Below, piece by piece: positions 60,801-62,177 of a stretch of 62,177 bases of DNA. Made by a program: the position numbers and the translations under genes. Positions within the stretch are counted from its first letter, which is position 1, and each line of letters begins with the position of its first letter. The stretch is from Myxococcaceae bacterium (GTDB lineage Bacteria; Myxococcota; Myxococcia; Myxococcales; Myxococcaceae). Below the pieces are notes generated by a model that saw nothing but the letters and a program-made list of their open reading frames with translations, ran no database searches and was not told the origin of the DNA. The DNA lies in NCBI GenBank assembly GCA_004173515.1, contig SECN01000004.1:1-62177 (forward strand). The letters run 5' to 3'.

Positions 60801-61371
60801 CCTCCTGGATGGCCAGCGCGCGCAACAGGAGCGGCTCGGCGCGAGCGGTCAACTGCTGGTCCACGTAGTTCCTGGCGAGGCCGTGGAGCGACTCGGCGAC
60901 GAGGGGATGGTGCTGGCCGAGGGCCGCCTCCTGGATGGCCAGCGCGCGCAAGAAGAACGACTCGGCGCGGGCGTTCAAGTGCTGGGCCGCGTAGATCCTG
61001 GCGAGGTGGCTGAGCGTTTGAGCGACGTCCAGGGGGTTCGGGCCGAGGGCCGCCTCCTGGATGGCCAGCGCGCGCAAGAAGAGCGGCTCGGCCCGGACGG
61101 GGTTCCCCTGAAGCAGGAGATGAAAGCCGAGCCTGTCCAGACACCGGGCGACCTCTGGATGCGCGCTCCCGTGGACGGCTTCGCGCAGTGCGACCGCACG
61201 CTCACCCCAGGCAATGGCATCCGCGTACCGCCCCGCGTCCCACGACGTGTTCGCCTCATCGAACGCCGTCTGTGCTTCCTGGAGCTGCGCATCCAGAGGC
61301 CCCTCGCCGGCCGCCGCGCCCTTCGCACAGAGCACCATCACCACCATCATCCTCATGACAAAACGCCGCAT
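57847..61371 (-). CDS. Secreted TPR-CHAT domain protein
   Basis: A 1174-residue protein. Signal peptide MRRFVMRMMVVMVLCAKGAAAG. About twelve 42-residue TPR units of the kinesin-light-chain type (for example RAEPLLLRALAIQEAALGP) fill residues ~40-560. The C-terminal CHAT (caspase family, clan CD) domain has the His-Cys dyad: HLATHGFF (His967) and LSACDTGRGD (Cys1053). CHAT proteases cleave target proteins when TPR or other sensors are engaged; here the signal peptide places it outside the cytoplasm. The last ~30 residues after WAPFIAMGLDAPLRSL do not look like the family and include a T8 tract (about 57865). Partner genes are not adjacent. Confidence 0.85.
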   Translation of the reverse strand: MRRFVMRMMVVMVLCAKGAAAGEGPLDAQLQEAQTAFDEANTSWDAGRYADAIAWGERAVALREAVHGSAHPEVARCLDRLGFHLLLQGNPVRAEPLFLRALAIQEAALGPNPLDVAQTLSHLARIYAAQHLNARAESFFLRALAIQEAALGQHHPLVAESLHGLARNYVDQQLTARAEPLLLRALAIQEAALGPNHLDVAQTLNTLGESYSGQGEQAEPARAEPLLLRALDIREPALGQHHPDVAVTLWWLYDLYMSQGNFARAGPLRSRAVAIWEAALDNNPPDVAYACFQLASFYIFQGALARAELLFERALALQEATVGKSHPFVAATLYGWAMAAHFQGLYGRAEPLYVRALAIWEANLGKSHPQVADQLLRLGRIYTEQGLYARAEPLLKRVLAIRQATQGEKHPRVAQTLSSLGGLYIAQGLPGRAEPLLQHALAIWEERFGKRHPYLAPTLRKLGSIYLAQGLYPRAEPLFKRALDITEAGFGRNDYDVADALQDLANLYMAQGLYGKARPLYERALAIRGATSAENHPLSAEALNQLAVVHLAQNRLSKALPLFTRAFAMSEQRLRHEALGFSEVNLARFLQFLRADEERLYALLRAHPDNARVRRLALGAALLLKGRSVEETANISRTLYRSLGARDREAFEQLGGLRTQLAQLSLQGPDSLSPPAYQQRLQKLSEQAAALEADLAQRSAPLRAVSSLPSPADIVDRVATALPKDGALVEFITYEDRPLVPGPGAPGPRPTSLRYLALVLLPDATTRALDLGPAEPIDRAASHLRDALANRDASVEVPAQALHQLAFQPLHALLGRTRRLFLSPDGQLALVPFAALHDGHQFLVDTFDFTYVSSGKDLLPRPPERVSPDAVVVLANPDFSSPLPAHTASQRGAPGLDRSPSLNDFFSMLSTDGVQRAWALTPLPGTRQEAEAIQRLLPQAQLFLGPEATKERLMQLPTPGILHLATHGFFLGDASVSTASRAVAHFGALGEAAPAPGAATDPLLRSGLALAGASAPAPSGSSSASPPSSALVTALELAGLDLWGTQLVVLSACDTGRGDVKLGQGVYGLRRAFLVAGAQTVVMSLWKVNDATTSALMEAYYRNLLAGQGRAAALREAMREFRKTQPHPHAWAPFIAMGLDAPLRSLTVGAGRGMGGTMVKGCRHSQCLFFDTNP
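60530..61150 (-). repeat. Tandem repeats encoding TPR units
   Basis: Near-identical DNA copies about 126 bases apart, each encoding a 42-residue TPR. Segments such as gatggccagcgcgcgcaaga recur with few changes. The near identity suggests recent duplication or gene conversion within the TPR-CHAT gene. Confidence 0.65.
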
Positions 61372-62177
61372 GGTGGCTCCAGGACCCCGTTTCCAACGGC
61401 CTCCTGAACCAATGGAGGCGGTGAGCCGGATGGTTATACAGAAAATTCCCGGAAGTCCTCGACTCGGAGGGCGCGACCCACCTCCCCAGGTTGAACGCCG
61501 TCCAGGCAGCCAAGACCTGCGCGCGTACGGGCCCGTCGAGCGACGCGATGCGGTGGAGGGGGGGCGGACCCCTGCAGCGCGCCGTCACCGCAGCGGTCCG
61601 AAACGTCTGACCTGGTCAGCGCGTCACGTTGCGCAGGTACTGCGCGTGGCAACCCAAGGCACTCACCGCTGGCGCGGCTTGCGTGTGGGGCGGTGCTGCG
61701 CGCCTGAGGGTGCAACTTGGTGGTGGCCGCCCTCGGACGGTTCGGGGCGCCGGCTCGGCTGCAACTGGGGCCCCGATGGGAGCCAGGCGTCGTCCAGGCC
61801 CGCGCACTCCGTACTACCGCCACTGTCTCGTATACTCGGCAGTCCATGTGAGGGGGCGCTCGCGCGGATCGCGCCTGAGCGCTCGCCCAGGTGCTGCGCG
61901 CCTTGGGGCGCGAGCAGCAGCCAGTGGGCACAGGGCCGCGTGCGAGTACAGACAGGTCGTGGCCGTTGTGGTTCGTGATCGTGGCCCTTCTGTCTCGATG
62001 CGGGTCCGCGCCGCCGCTTCCCCGTCCGTAGCAGGGAGTCCTGCGACATGAGCCCGCAGCTTGGCAATCAATGTGGGAGGAGGTGGTCCGGCCTGCTCCA
62101 CCGCTGCGGTATCGGTGCTCGACAGCAATTGCCTGCATCAATTCGCTCCTCGACCGCTCCTTAACATTGAGAGGGAG
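61372..62177. other. About 800 bases without a convincing gene
   Basis: Several frames are open on both strands, but none shows a recognisable domain, a good start site or the third-position bias of the genes around it. The region probably contains the TPR-CHAT promoter and either a degraded sequence or the 5' side of a gene beyond the window. Confidence 0.45.

Noticed and set aside
59392..61407. A 671-codon plus-strand frame opposite the TPR-CHAT gene, ending with a His-rich run
   Set aside because: It mirrors the TPR repeats on the other strand; repetition and the His run come from complementing the Met/Val-rich signal peptide, not from a real protein.
61434..62141. Minus-strand frame at the end of the window as a possible transposase
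   Set aside because: No DDE motif, no helix-turn-helix and no terminal inverted repeats were found.

Overview
The window looks like chromosomal DNA of a fruiting myxobacterium (Myxococcota, suborder Cystobacterineae; Corallococcus/Myxococcus-like). This is inferred from four things: very high GC with strong third-position G/C bias in most genes; many secreted proteins and lipoproteins of unknown function; a Ser/Thr kinase with a PEGA tail; and a protein S-like beta/gamma-crystallin, a TPR-CHAT protein and a histone H1-like lysine/alanine tail. No rRNA, tRNA, CRISPR array or intact insertion sequence was recognised.

Layout. 215-2011 is a DUF885 lipoprotein hydrolase. 2335-6692 is a compact four-gene same-strand cassette: 2-oxoglutarate/Fe(II) oxygenase, glyoxalase-fold (VOC) protein, circularly permuted ATP-grasp ligase and MFS exporter. 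Its codon usage differs visibly from its neighbours. It has the composition of a small-molecule (modified amino acid or small peptide) biosynthesis-and-export cluster and is the best candidate here for an undescribed system. 6762-13272 holds an effector-like protein with basic N-terminal patches, an M28 peptidase, a tetrahaem cytochrome, a membrane protein, a secreted EEP-family hydrolase and an isochorismatase-like hydrolase. 13318-16772 is a minus-strand run of lipoproteins ending with a caspase-like (DUF6345-type) secreted protein and its probable PepSY-like partner. 16948-25109 contains regulator/oxidoreductase pairs (LysR-PPOX, MarR-aldo/keto reductase), a zinc alcohol dehydrogenase, a methyltransferase/membrane-protein pair and a secreted glycoside hydrolase. 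25266-42370 is mostly secreted or envelope proteins: a large EEP phosphohydrolase, MtgA, an M61-like peptidase, a PKD protein and a beta/gamma-crystallin, plus LysR and AraC regulators. 42484-45137 is the linked radical-SAM/UdgX DNA-repair pair. 45405-53290 mixes intact genes (disulfide-rich protein, H1-tail protein, lipase with its foldase) with decayed fragments. 53304-61371 carries a Ser/Thr kinase that lacks the ATP-anchoring lysine segment, an ABC-F ATPase, a GspC-like PDZ fragment and a large TPR-CHAT protein. The last ~800 bases show no convincing gene.

Several genes look eroded or altered: truncated EEP, RibD-C, radical-SAM and GspC-like fragments, a frameshifted signal peptide, an M61 peptidase without its catalytic glutamate, and the kinase deletion. 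Several divergent promoters carry clear dyads or iterated repeats, listed separately. All family assignments come from reading motifs by eye; no database search was run.
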